Assembly: GCF_000153205.1 (NCBI RefSeq)
Contig: NZ_CH672427.1
Location: forward strand, 1,838,541-1,902,540
Length of the DNA stretch: 64,000 nucleotides
From: Nitrococcus mobilis Nb-231
GTDB taxonomy: Bacteria > Pseudomonadota > Gammaproteobacteria > Nitrococcales > Nitrococcaceae
Direction of reading: 5' to 3'
Part shown: in pieces, positions 44,479 to 53,138 of the stretch
Numbering within the stretch: the stretch's first letter is position 1
How the letters are laid out: every line of letters begins with the position of its first letter
Made by a program: the position numbers and the translations under genes
The notes under the pieces: model-generated
Database searches by the model: none
The model's input: only the letters and a program-made list of their open reading frames with translations
Told to the model about the DNA's origin: nothing

Positions 44479-45579
44479 ATGACTAAGCGATTCGAAGTCG
44501 TCTACCGCCTTACCCTGTCACAGGGCGAATCAGCAGAATCCAAGGCGCGAGGCATCGCTCTGGAGCAAACTGCAGAGCTGCCGCGAGAGCTCGTGCCCGA
44601 TGACGTGATGGAGCGCATGGTCGGCCGTGTGGAGTCGGTTGCCCCGGCGGGGCGAGACCAGCACCTAGCATGCATCTCCTATTCTGTGGAAAGCATCGGC
44701 TCGGAGCTCACGCAGTGCCTAAACGTGCTTTTCGGCAACATTTCGCTCAAACGCGGCATTCGCATCGTGGACATTCATTGGCCGCATCGATTGCTGGAGG
44801 CCTTCGGTGGACCCGGCCATGGCATCGCTGGAGTGCGCCGGCTCACGGGGATCGAGAATCGTCCGTTATTGGCGAGTGCACTCAAACCGATGGGCCTACG
44901 CCCGACTCAGCTGGCGCGCCTGTGCCGGGATTTCGTCTTGGGCGGTCTTGATATCGTCAAAGATGACCACGGCCTGGCCGATCAGGCAAGCGCCCCTTTC
45001 GAGGAACGGGTCGAATACTGCCAAGCCGCGATCAGCGCCGCCAACCGCGAGGTCGACGGCCAGACATTGTACTTTCCCAACGTAACCGCCGCGCCATGGG
45101 AACTTGCGGAGCGCGCGCACCATGCTCAACAAGCCGGCTGCGTGGGTGTGCTGGTCAACCCCTGGCTGACCGGTCTAGATGCGATGCGCTGGATCCGCGA
45201 CCGGTTCGGATTGGTGATCATGGCCCACCCGGCGCTTACCGGGGCTTATCTACACCCAAGTCACGGGATTGCGGCCGAAGTGCTGCTAGGCGATCTCTTT
45301 AGAATCGCGGGGGCCGATGCGGTGATCTATCCCAATGCAGGCGGCCGATTTGGCTTCAGCCGCGCGTTGTGTGAGAGAATCAATCGGCACCTACGACAAC
45401 CGCTGGGTGAGCTGGCAGCCAGCTTTCCCACGCCGGGCGGGGGTATGAGCATCGACCGGGCCGCCGATTGGGCCAAACGCTATGGGCCGGATACGATCTT
45501 TCTCATCGGTGGCAGCCTCTATGGACAAAGCGATCTGGTCACGGCCTCCCGGAAGCTGAAACAGGCCATTGGCGGCTGA
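44479..45579 (+). CDS. RuBisCO-like protein (form IV), methylthio-sugar-phosphate isomerase candidate
   Basis: 366 aa, shorter than true RuBisCO (about 460-480). The barrel start has SALKPMGLRPTQLA with K136 at the K175 position. The metal loop is GGLDIVKDDHGLADQ: K161 keeps the carbamylated Lys and D163 the Asp, but the usual Glu204 is His164. The loop-6 region is also diverged, so carboxylation is not expected. In Rhodospirillum rubrum a form-IV protein isomerises 5-methylthioribulose-1-phosphate to 1-methylthioxylulose-5-phosphate, and a cupin then releases methanethiol and yields DXP. A cupin follows directly here, supporting that role. The ATG has no clear ribosome-binding site. The gene abuts a mobile-element scar. 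Confidence 0.85.
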   Translation: MTKRFEVVYRLTLSQGESAESKARGIALEQTAELPRELVPDDVMERMVGRVESVAPAGRDQHLACISYSVESIGSELTQCLNVLFGNISLKRGIRIVDIHWPHRLLEAFGGPGHGIAGVRRLTGIENRPLLASALKPMGLRPTQLARLCRDFVLGGLDIVKDDHGLADQASAPFEERVEYCQAAISAANREVDGQTLYFPNVTAAPWELAERAHHAQQAGCVGVLVNPWLTGLDAMRWIRDRFGLVIMAHPALTGAYLHPSHGIAAEVLLGDLFRIAGADAVIYPNAGGRFGFSRALCERINRHLRQPLGELAASFPTPGGGMSIDRAADWAKRYGPDTIFLIGGSLYGQSDLVTASRKLKQAIGG

Positions 45580-45589
45580 GTTGAACTCG

Positions 45590-46045
45590 ATGGACAAATC
45601 CAAGATTGTTCGGGCGCAGGGTTACCGCTGGCAAGGCGTACCGCTGCGGGAGTACAAAACCGAAGGCAGCCATTTCCACGCCATTACCCGCCAGTCCTTG
45701 CTCGGCGAGGGCGAGGACGAGCAAGCGGTCAACTTCCTCACCCGTTATTTCGAGCTCCAGCCGGGGGGGTATTCGACCCTCGAACACCACCAACATCCGC
45801 ACACGGTGGTGGTGCTACGCGGCAGCGGCGAGGTCATCTTAGGCGACCGGGTGGAGACAATCGACCGCCATGATTGCATCTACATCGCCCCTGGCACCTT
45901 CCATCAATTCCACGCCAGCGGCGGCGAGCCACTCGGCTTTCTCTGCATCGTCGATCGCCATCGCGATCGACCGGCACTACCCTCGCAGGAGGAACTCGAG
46001 CAGCTGCGCCGCGATGATCGAATACGCCGGCGCCTGCGTATTTGA
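45590..46045 (+). CDS. Cupin, candidate 1-methylthioxylulose-5-phosphate sulfurylase
   Basis: 151 aa single-domain cupin. Motif 1 is GGYSTLEHHQHPHTVVVLRGSG, with three metal-ligand His residues, and motif 2 is APGTFHQFHASGGEPLGFL. It starts 10 bases after the RuBisCO-like stop (ATG 45590 chosen over a TTG at 45569), so the two form an operon. The R. rubrum cupin of the isoprenoid shunt is encoded next to its RuBisCO-like protein in the same way. This makes DXP plus methanethiol the likely outcome. Other cupins of this size act on unrelated substrates, so the assignment depends on context. Confidence 0.7.
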   Translation: MDKSKIVRAQGYRWQGVPLREYKTEGSHFHAITRQSLLGEGEDEQAVNFLTRYFELQPGGYSTLEHHQHPHTVVVLRGSGEVILGDRVETIDRHDCIYIAPGTFHQFHASGGEPLGFLCIVDRHRDRPALPSQEELEQLRRDDRIRRRLRI

Positions 46046-46067
46046 AGCCAACCGGCGCATGACCGGC

Positions 46068-46673
46068 TCAGCTGTTCAAACGGCCCTCGGGCTTACCCTG
46101 GTAATACTCCGGCTCATTGCCCGGCTTCCACTTGATATTACAGCCGATGCTGGGGTATTGCGGCTCCGGTATCTCGGCTCCGGCGAGCAACGCATCCACC
46201 GCCCGCCGCATATCCTCGCCCGTGACAGGGTCCGGTTTGCGCGGGCTGCTGGAATCGAAGCGTCCCCTATAAACCAAGCGGCGCTCCCGATCGAAAAGGA
46301 AGAAATCCGGCGTGCAAGCCGCACGATAGCTCAAAGCGGCATCCTGAGTGTAATCGTATAGATACGGAAACGGGTAGCCGGCTTGCTCTTTCTCCTCCTT
46401 CATGCGCTCCGGGCTGTCATCCGGATACTCCTCGGCATCGTTCGAGCTGATCGCGACGATAGCCAGCCCCTTCGGCTGGTATTCACGAGCAAAGTCGGCC
46501 AGACCGTGCTGAATGTGCTTGACATAGGGGCAATGGTTACACAGAAACATGACCAGCAGCGCCTCGGCCTCTTCAAAATCCACGAGGGCGACCATGTTCT
46601 CATCGGTATCATTGAGCAGAAAATCGGGCGCTTGCGTGCCTAATGGCAGCATGGTGGATTCGGTTCTCGCCAC
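46068..46673 (-). CDS. Thioredoxin-fold (AhpC/TSA-Redoxin) protein
   Basis: 201 aa. TQAPDFLLNDTDENMVALVDF starts the fold, the redox pair is C45-C48 in FLCNHCPYVKHI, and the cis-Pro loop CTPDFFLFDRERRLVYRGR follows. This CNHCPY family is widespread and cytoplasmic (no signal peptide); its partner is unknown. It is convergent with the cupin gene; a second in-frame ATG at 46652 is an alternative start. Confidence 0.8.
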   Translation of the reverse strand: MARTESTMLPLGTQAPDFLLNDTDENMVALVDFEEAEALLVMFLCNHCPYVKHIQHGLADFAREYQPKGLAIVAISSNDAEEYPDDSPERMKEEKEQAGYPFPYLYDYTQDAALSYRAACTPDFFLFDRERRLVYRGRFDSSSPRKPDPVTGEDMRRAVDALLAGAEIPEPQYPSIGCNIKWKPGNEPEYYQGKPEGRLNS

Positions 46674-46751
46674 GATATCACCTCCAATGGCTGACGGTAT
46701 TCAAGAAACAACGCAGATTATAAGCCCATCACCGTAGCATAGCCGCGCCGA

Positions 46752-47753
46752 TCACGAACCATCGGGCTCGTAGCCGATGCTTGCCATGAAATCCAGGATA
46801 ACAGGCTGCATACGCCGCACTACCTTGTAGCCTTCCTCGATCGCCTCGGCTCCGCGCGCGTACTCTAGTAACCCGATCCGCGCGAGCCGGGGGCTGAGCA
46901 ACAGATCCGGTGGATCACCTGCCATCCGGCTGCGGGTTATACGATCTTGCATGATATTGATCGCCGTAGTCATCACCTCGAACAACCCAGGCCCCGACGC
47001 CGACGAGCCGGCGCGAAACTGGCCCAGGAGGACAGCGGTGCGGTCACGCAGCTGCGCCGATACCCGATTGAACAAGCCGGGCTCACCGGGCTCAATGCTC
47101 TCATCATCCTCGGTTGCTGTTGCCGGATCGACCGGGTCTGGCACGGAGGAGGCTTGCTTGAGGATGGGCTGAAGATGTCGTCCGATCAGATCGCCGTTGA
47201 GATTGACTGCGATAATCGCATCGGCACCCATGGCATGGCAGAGCGAGACCGGGACGGGGTTGACCAAACCGCCATCGACGAGCCACTTACCATTCCGAGA
47301 TGAGGGTGTAAACAGTCCGGGCAGAGCCATCGATGCCCGAACGGCCTCAACCACGGAGCCTTCCCGCAGCCAGTGCTCACGACCCGAATAGAGGTCAGTA
47401 GCCACCACACCCAAGGGCCGTCGTAACTGATCAAAGTGTAAATTACCGAAGCTTTCGACGAAGAGATCGATCAACCGCTTCCCTTCGAAAAACCCGCCCC
47501 CGCCGCCCACAGCCAAATCCAGCAGGCTGATGACCTCGCGACGGGTCAGCCGACGCACCCAGCGTTCGAATATTCTTAGATGGCCACATGCGTAAACGGC
47601 GCCAACAATAGCGCCACAGGAGGTCCCGGCGATCAGATCCGGCTTGAGGCCGAGCTCGCCAAGCCCACGCAGCACACCGATATGGGCCCAGCCCCGAGCC
47701 GAGCCACTGCCCAGGGCGATTCCGATGCGAGGACGGTCCGCTGGAGTGCGCAT
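46752..47753 (-). CDS. Patatin-like phospholipase (RssA/NTE family)
   Basis: 333 aa from ATG 47753; longer frames upstream are Arg-rich and unconserved. Oxyanion-hole GSGSARGWAHIGVL and nucleophile elbow LIAGTSCGAIVG (GxSxG, catalytic Ser) pair with the catalytic dyad Asp in VDGGLVNPVPVSL. Members hydrolyse acyl esters of lipids; the RssA-like subgroup has few known substrates. There is no signal peptide. The Cys after the catalytic Ser, in place of the usual Met (GTSMG), is a small variation. Confidence 0.85.
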   Translation of the reverse strand: MRTPADRPRIGIALGSGSARGWAHIGVLRGLGELGLKPDLIAGTSCGAIVGAVYACGHLRIFERWVRRLTRREVISLLDLAVGGGGGFFEGKRLIDLFVESFGNLHFDQLRRPLGVVATDLYSGREHWLREGSVVEAVRASMALPGLFTPSSRNGKWLVDGGLVNPVPVSLCHAMGADAIIAVNLNGDLIGRHLQPILKQASSVPDPVDPATATEDDESIEPGEPGLFNRVSAQLRDRTAVLLGQFRAGSSASGPGLFEVMTTAINIMQDRITRSRMAGDPPDLLLSPRLARIGLLEYARGAEAIEEGYKVVRRMQPVILDFMASIGYEPDGS

Positions 47754-48117
47754 GAGTATAAGTTTGGCAAACTCACGCCGGCCCGGCCAGAGCCAGGTGG
47801 CGCGGCGAGCACAACGGACTCGAGAAGTACAAACGACTGCGAAATCGAGCATCCCCCCATACCCGCGCCTGGTCTATCATGTTCGCTGCCTCGGCTCATA
47901 AGCGCATGGGCTTAAATCCATGGGTTTCATCCGAACATTCCCATGGCGGCGATGGGCGCCTGCGTATCGCAGCGGCCTCATCGTGGCTGCGTCAAACACT
48001 CGGCTTAAGGTGCAGAAGCGCTTTGCCGAACTTGCTTGCTAGCCGAGGCCACCATGCCAATCCAGGCGACGGTGACAGGACGCGTTTATTTGCAGCGAAC
48101 GGAGGAGATCGCCGGCA
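47754..48117. other. 364-bp divergent gap between patatin and rdgC
   Basis: No supported gene. Frames on both strands are low-quality shadows. It should contain both promoters; no clear -35/-10 pair or operator was seen. Confidence 0.35.
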
Positions 48118-49050
48118 ATGTGGTTCAAGAATCTGTGTATCTATGATCTGACCGAGGGTTTTGCGTTTACGGCCGAGGCGCTGGAGCAAAAGCTTGCACA
48201 GTTCGCCTCGCAGCCCATTGGCCGCGCCGATTTCACCGCTCAGGGATGGGTAGCGCCGCTTGGACGACAAGCCCGGCAGCTGGTGCACGCCGCCAACGGC
48301 ACACTGCTGCTTTGTCTGCAGCAAGAAACGCGCGTTCTGCCGCCGGCCGTCATCCGCGACGTACTGGAAGAGCGTGTGGCCGAGCGCGAGGCACGGGAAC
48401 TGCGACCGCTTGGCCGGCGCGAGAAAAGCCGCATGAAAGAAGAGATCACCTTGGAGCTTTTACCCCGGTCATTTACGTATACCAAGCGCATCTTTTCCTA
48501 CATCGACCCACAAAATGGCTGGCTGGTGGTCGACACGGCCAACTGGCGCCAGGCCGAAGAACTCACGGAGCTGCTGCGCACCAGCCTCGGCTCACTGCCC
48601 ATCCGACCGCTGCAGGCGGCGGTGAACCCACAGAGCGTGATGACGTGGTGGCTCGCGCATGAGCGCACTCCGGCAGATATCGAGCTCGGCGAGGAGACCG
48701 TGCTCGAAGACCCTCACAAAGCCGGCTCCGAAATCCGTGCCAAACGCCAGAACCTGGCTGCCGGGGAGATCAAGGGTCATATCAAGGCCGGCAAGCGCCC
48801 ACGCCAACTGGCCGCCACTTGGGAGCAACGCCTTGCATGCATCCTGGATGCCGACCTTTCGGTAAAACGGCTCAAATTCCTCGACATCGTCCAGGAGGAG
48901 GCCGGTGACCGGGAGCCGGAGACCGCCGCAGAGCGTTTCGATGCCGATTTCGCCATCATGACCCTCGAACTCGGGCGATTCATTCCTCGGCTATTGGCAC
49001 TGTTCGGGGAGGAAGGGCAGCAACCGCAAGCCGCCGGCCAACCGGGTTGA
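48118..49050 (+). CDS. rdgC: Recombination-associated protein RdgC
   Basis: 310 aa. The start MWFKNLCIYDLTEGFAFTAE, then PLGRQARQLVHAANG and MKEEITLELLPRSF, is the RdgC signature. It forms a ring dimer around double-stranded DNA and restrains RecA-dependent recombination. Length matches the family (about 300). SD-like GGAG lies upstream of the ATG. Confidence 0.96.
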   Translation: MWFKNLCIYDLTEGFAFTAEALEQKLAQFASQPIGRADFTAQGWVAPLGRQARQLVHAANGTLLLCLQQETRVLPPAVIRDVLEERVAEREARELRPLGRREKSRMKEEITLELLPRSFTYTKRIFSYIDPQNGWLVVDTANWRQAEELTELLRTSLGSLPIRPLQAAVNPQSVMTWWLAHERTPADIELGEETVLEDPHKAGSEIRAKRQNLAAGEIKGHIKAGKRPRQLAATWEQRLACILDADLSVKRLKFLDIVQEEAGDREPETAAERFDADFAIMTLELGRFIPRLLALFGEEGQQPQAAGQPG

Positions 49051-49102
49051 GCTCGGCGCTTTCTGTCGAGGCGCCGGGCGAGCACTCGAGGGACGCGGCC
49101 GG

Positions 49103-50635
49103 TCAGTTCGGCCGCTTGCGGCTTACTCCCAGACCCGCACGAACGGCCTGTTGCAGTACTCGCCGCCAATGCCGCGCCGGAATGGATTGACGGATTCGCA
49201 ATGCCCGTCCCCGTTGGGCGCGCTCGAAGCGCTGCATTAACAGCGCCCATAAGAGCTCGGTATTATAGAGTGCGGCTGGCGGATCCAGCCGCACGGGCAC
49301 CACGGTATCAAGCGGCACCTGCAAGTCGATGGCGATCGTCTCCAGCGCCGCGCGGATCGCAATAGCCTTGGGGCGGACGGGCTCGTTGACATTGTAGGGC
49401 GGCGCCCACTCCCGCGCCGGCGAAAGCCGATCTACGTGGCTCGCCACCACCAGCAAGGGCGGTGGGATACGCTGCAGGTTGGCCGCGAACCGCGCTCGCA
49501 CCGCCGTCAGCGCAGCCCGATCCAGTGCGCGGTCGGCCCGATGCACCGCCACCACCCACAACAAACAATCACCGTCGCAGGCGCGGTCTACTATTTGCTC
49601 CAGGCCCGCCTCATCCTCCAGCCCCGGCGTATCGATGAGCACCGCCTCCGGCACTCCTTCGCGCTGCAACTCGTAACCGCGGCAGGCGGTGGTCAGCGAT
49701 AGCACATCCACGCCGGCGGCTATCTCACCGAGCAGGGCATTCACCAAACTCGACTTGCCGGCCTGGGTCTGGCCTGCCACCACCAGCCGCAGCGGGCCGG
49801 GCGGCTCGGCCGCCGTCACGCCCGAACCGAATGGCTCACGCCCAGCCGCCCCGCACAACTGCCCGGCGTCCACCTGCAGCCGCCCCGAATACAACTCGAT
49901 AGCGGCCCGCCCGACCTCCTCTACCCAGATCTGGGCGCCCTTGCGGCGCAGATACTCCCCGGCATCACCTAGGGCCGCCGCAAACAGCCGCTCGCGGGCC
50001 TCCGCAAGCAGCGCCCAGCCCGGATTCACCAGCCGCGTCAAGCGGTAGACGAGCGTAACGCCACGGAACACCTGGGCACCCCGCTGAGCAGCGGGCTTGA
50101 ACTCCCATAGTCGCAGCAGTTGACCGGCACGAATCATGTGCGATCCCGGCACATGATCCAGCAGCACCTGGCGCAACCGCGCACTGACCCGTTCGGTGAG
50201 CAGCAGCGCTTCCGGCACGGTAAAGCGCCAGATGGGATGACGCTCCTCCGGGTAATAGTGCCGCGCCACCTGCTCGAGGACACGGCGGGCGGTAGCGAGC
50301 ATCAAACGATGGTCGGCGACGATGTCCTTGTCCACCTGGGCCGCGAGCGCTTGCACCGCCTCCCAGGCGGCCAACTCGCGCGGCGACCAATCGGCATCCG
50401 GTTCCGACGGCGCTTCATCCAGCGCTTGCACCTGCTTCGAGAACTGGGCACGCGCGATCTGCCGCCGCAACCACTGAGCGTAACCGTAGCCGCTCAGTGC
50501 CAGCCCGGCCGCTGCACCCAACCACGCCAGCAGCCAGCCCTGTTCCCACAACCACAAGACACCGAATGGAATCAGCACCAACAACGGCAGCACGAGCGCC
50601 ACCAAGGCCAGCCACACCGCCGATTGTCGGCTCAT
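49103..50635 (-). CDS. Membrane-anchored GTPase, second of a pair
   Basis: 510 aa. Two membrane spans near the start (LVALVLPLLVLIPFGVLWLW and the next) precede a helical region; the GTPase domain lies C-terminally (from about 280): G1 AGQTQAGKSSLVNALLG, G3 DTPGLEDE and G4-like ASHVD. Family of YcjX/dynamin-like or Era-like GTPases; not further resolved. It overlaps the upstream GTPase gene by four bases, so the two likely act together at the inner membrane. The function is unknown; the E. coli YcjF/YcjX pair is a loose analogue. Confidence 0.7.
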   Translation of the reverse strand: MSRQSAVWLALVALVLPLLVLIPFGVLWLWEQGWLLAWLGAAAGLALSGYGYAQWLRRQIARAQFSKQVQALDEAPSEPDADWSPRELAAWEAVQALAAQVDKDIVADHRLMLATARRVLEQVARHYYPEERHPIWRFTVPEALLLTERVSARLRQVLLDHVPGSHMIRAGQLLRLWEFKPAAQRGAQVFRGVTLVYRLTRLVNPGWALLAEARERLFAAALGDAGEYLRRKGAQIWVEEVGRAAIELYSGRLQVDAGQLCGAAGREPFGSGVTAAEPPGPLRLVVAGQTQAGKSSLVNALLGEIAAGVDVLSLTTACRGYELQREGVPEAVLIDTPGLEDEAGLEQIVDRACDGDCLLWVVAVHRADRALDRAALTAVRARFAANLQRIPPPLLVVASHVDRLSPAREWAPPYNVNEPVRPKAIAIRAALETIAIDLQVPLDTVVPVRLDPPAALYNTELLWALLMQRFERAQRGRALRIRQSIPARHWRRVLQQAVRAGLGVSRKRPN

Positions 50636-51870
50636 GACGCCGTACCCGAATCGTTACCCTCCGCCCAAGGCCCGCTGGCAGCGCGGCGATAAAACTTGGC
50701 GTAGGCGTCCTTTAACGCACCCCGGTATGTGCTGGCCACGCCAGCCGGATCCTGTCGGCCCAACCGGGCCTGCTCCAGGTAATAACAAGCCGCCCGGCCC
50801 AACGCGTAGGTGAGCGCCGCACTGGCCGCTCCGGCCGCCGCAGCCCCGACAAGTTGCCCATAGACTGGGATCAGTTTCATAAACTGCCGGGCGGTAAAAC
50901 GAGCGCCGACGCCCAGCACCGTACCCGTGCCCAGCGAAGTCACGAATCCCTTGAGCGTGCGGCGGTCCCACTCGATGCCATAGAGCGCCGCGATGCTGTG
51001 CAGCATTTTGCCCTGCAGGGTGGGCACGGTGACAAAACCCATTAGCGGGACCAGGTCGCTCATACCAGCGGCCGTGGCATAACCGAGCAGGTGCGGATGG
51101 GCGCGCGCCAAGCGGGCATCGCGAACGGCCCGGCCAAGATCGCGGATAAGGGTGGCCCGCCCTTCCAAGCAAGCTTCATCTAGGGCGTCAAGCAACGCCT
51201 CCAAACCGTAATGCGGGTCGCTGAACTGATCCTCCGGCCGGGTCAAATCCACCGCGACCGTACGGAACATCCCCTTACCAGGCAGGCGACGGAACCGGCT
51301 TGCCTGCACCTCAAGCGCGCGGCGCAAATCGTCCAAACCCGGTGCGTCGGCCAACTCGTGGTACGGTGGATGGTCGCGGTCATCCGGATAACCATCGTGC
51401 AGCCGAGTCTGCACCAACACCACTGCCCAATCCGGATGATGGCGGCGCACCGCGTGCAGCACTTCCAAAATAGCCGCTTGCTGCGGATCCAACGCACGTG
51501 CCACCGCCACGACTACATGCGCCGAGCCTTTCACCAGAGCCAAATCTTCGGCGGGATCGTAGGCCACTTCACCCAGCCCGCGGGTATCCAGAAAACGTAC
51601 CACCGGCACGTCTGGCGGAAACTCGTAGAGACGCGAGCGGCGCGTGCAAGGCTTGAAGGCGACCCCCACTTCCGCCTCCGCAGCGCCGGTAATCGCCCGT
51701 ACGATAGAGGTCTTGCCGGACTGCACCTTCCCAAGCAGCCAGACCACCGGCGCCTGATCACGCGCCTTGGCGGCGATCGCCTCATCCAGCGCCGGGTCGG
51801 ACTGCGGATTCAGGACGGCTGCGAAGACCTTGCGCCAAGCGATCTCCGGCATGAGGCGGGGGAAAGGCAT
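50632..51870 (-). CDS. GTPase with DUF697-like membrane tail, first of a pair
   Basis: 412 aa. The N-terminal GTPase domain has G1 LLGKVQSGKTSIVRAITG and G3-like FLDTRGLGEVAYD (DxxG). The C-terminal part (about 260-370: SDLVPLMGFVTVPTLQGKMLHSIAALYG, then LIPVYGQLVGAAAAGAASAAL) matches YcjF-like DUF697 membrane-associated helices. Four-base overlap with the following GTPase gene. The role is unknown but the pair is clearly one operon. Confidence 0.72.
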   Translation of the reverse strand: MPFPRLMPEIAWRKVFAAVLNPQSDPALDEAIAAKARDQAPVVWLLGKVQSGKTSIVRAITGAAEAEVGVAFKPCTRRSRLYEFPPDVPVVRFLDTRGLGEVAYDPAEDLALVKGSAHVVVAVARALDPQQAAILEVLHAVRRHHPDWAVVLVQTRLHDGYPDDRDHPPYHELADAPGLDDLRRALEVQASRFRRLPGKGMFRTVAVDLTRPEDQFSDPHYGLEALLDALDEACLEGRATLIRDLGRAVRDARLARAHPHLLGYATAAGMSDLVPLMGFVTVPTLQGKMLHSIAALYGIEWDRRTLKGFVTSLGTGTVLGVGARFTARQFMKLIPVYGQLVGAAAAGAASAALTYALGRAACYYLEQARLGRQDPAGVASTYRGALKDAYAKFYRRAASGPWAEGNDSGTAS

Positions 51871-52061
51871 GGCCCGGCTCCAATGAGGCGAGTGATAAGA
51901 TCAGCTTACCGATTGCACCAACCCTTGTGCACCTGCCGAGATAACGCGCGAAAGCAGGCATCTTGCAGCGGCAACGTCAACCAAACGCCAGGAAAACCAC
52001 CTCTCGAAAAACAGCGCATGCCGCTAGCGATCCGAGCGCCTACCTGCATAGAGGTTCGCCT

Positions 52062-52562
52062 ATGGATAAAAGCATCCTTACTGTCCTCGTTGCCGGCCTT
52101 GTGCTGGTCGCTTGCGGTTACGGTCTCACCGAGCGGCCGCGGCGCGACGTAGCCGATCTGCCCGTCTGTGAACTCTTGATCGATGGCCATGCCATCACCG
52201 CACGCATCGGCGCCACCCCAAACGATCGGGGTCTTGGCTTTCAATACGCCACTCCGCAGCAGATCCGCCGCGAGCTCATTTATTTTCGCTATCGCTTTGC
52301 CCAAATCCCGCACTTCCACATGACAAACGTCGCCGCGCCCCTGCTCATCGCTTGGATCGGACCCGACCACCGGGTCATCGCCATCGAGCGCATGACGCCT
52401 GGGAGCTGCTGCTATGAGCCCCCGACCGAAATCATCGCGGCACTGGAGTTCGCGCCTGAACATCCGCTGGCGAATCGCATCCGGCCCGGCACCCGCGTGC
52501 ACCCCATACAGCCTCCTACCGGCGATTTACGACACGGCGAGCACCATTCCCAGCGACGGTGA
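52062..52562 (+). CDS. DUF192 lipoprotein
   Basis: 166 aa from ATG 52062, preceded by AGAGG. Lipobox VLVACG gives lipidated Cys18. The mature part matches DUF192: ARIGATPNDRGLGFQ, then FHMTNVAAPLLIAWI and a C-terminal ALEFAPEHPLANRI. The family's function is unknown and it is commonly secreted or lipid-anchored. It stands alone, convergent with msrB. Confidence 0.75.
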   Translation: MDKSILTVLVAGLVLVACGYGLTERPRRDVADLPVCELLIDGHAITARIGATPNDRGLGFQYATPQQIRRELIYFRYRFAQIPHFHMTNVAAPLLIAWIGPDHRVIAIERMTPGSCCYEPPTEIIAALEFAPEHPLANRIRPGTRVHPIQPPTGDLRHGEHHSQRR

Positions 52563-52605
52563 AAATCGGCTTGTTGCGGCCCCCCCTGAAACCGTGTGCA
52601 GCCCG

Positions 52606-53118
52606 TCAGGCGGGTGAGAAGGTAAGTGCCGCGCCGTTGATGCAGTAGCGCAGGCCGGTAGGCCTGGGACCATCTTCGAATACGTGGCCGAGATGTCCGC
52701 CGCAGCGGCTGCAGTGCACTTCAGTGCGGACCGCAAACAGTAATGAACGATCTTCCCGGGTTCCGATTGCGGCTTCGATCGGCGCCCAGAAGCTCGGCCA
52801 CCCCGTGCGGCTATCGTATTTGGTCTCGGAGCGGAATACCGCTTGGTCACAACCCGCACAGTGGTAGGTACCCTGGCGCTTCTCCTTGAGCAAGGGGCTT
52901 GAGCCGCGCGGCTCCGTGGCCTCACGACGCAGGATCTCGAATTGTCGCTCGGTCAGCTGCTCCCGCCACTGCGCTGGCGTCCGCGTCACCGCAAACTCGT
53001 GCTCGTAGTCGTCTTCGGTTGCAGCCGAGGCGCGCGGTGTCGCAACCAAACGCCACAACATCGGCGCCGCTAGCGCGCAGCCACCGGCGATCAGTAATCG
53101 TCGTCTAAGCGGGTTCAT
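52606..53118 (-). CDS. msrB: Exported peptide-methionine (R)-S-oxide reductase
   Basis: 170 aa from ATG 53118 (GGGAG nine bases upstream; an earlier in-frame start adds 8 residues). An N-terminal signal starts with RRRLLIAGGCALAAP, a twin-Arg-like but not canonical Tat motif. Catalytic Cys159 is in LRYCINGAAL and the structural zinc has Cys87, Cys90, Cys136 and Cys139 (YHCAGC, HCSRCGG). It repairs methionine-R-sulfoxide in periplasmic proteins. Four bases overlap with the CNNM gene only if the longer start is used. No msrA in the window. Confidence 0.9.
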   Translation of the reverse strand: MNPLRRRLLIAGGCALAAPMLWRLVATPRASAATEDDYEHEFAVTRTPAQWREQLTERQFEILRREATEPRGSSPLLKEKRQGTYHCAGCDQAVFRSETKYDSRTGWPSFWAPIEAAIGTREDRSLLFAVRTEVHCSRCGGHLGHVFEDGPRPTGLRYCINGAALTFSPA

Positions 53119-53138
53119 GGTGTTCTCCCGATCGAGCC

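Noticed and set aside
44479-45579. A functional RuBisCO large subunit
   Set aside because: The length (366 aa), loss of the metal-ligand Glu and diverged loop-6 region exclude it; no small subunit or phosphoribulokinase is in the window.
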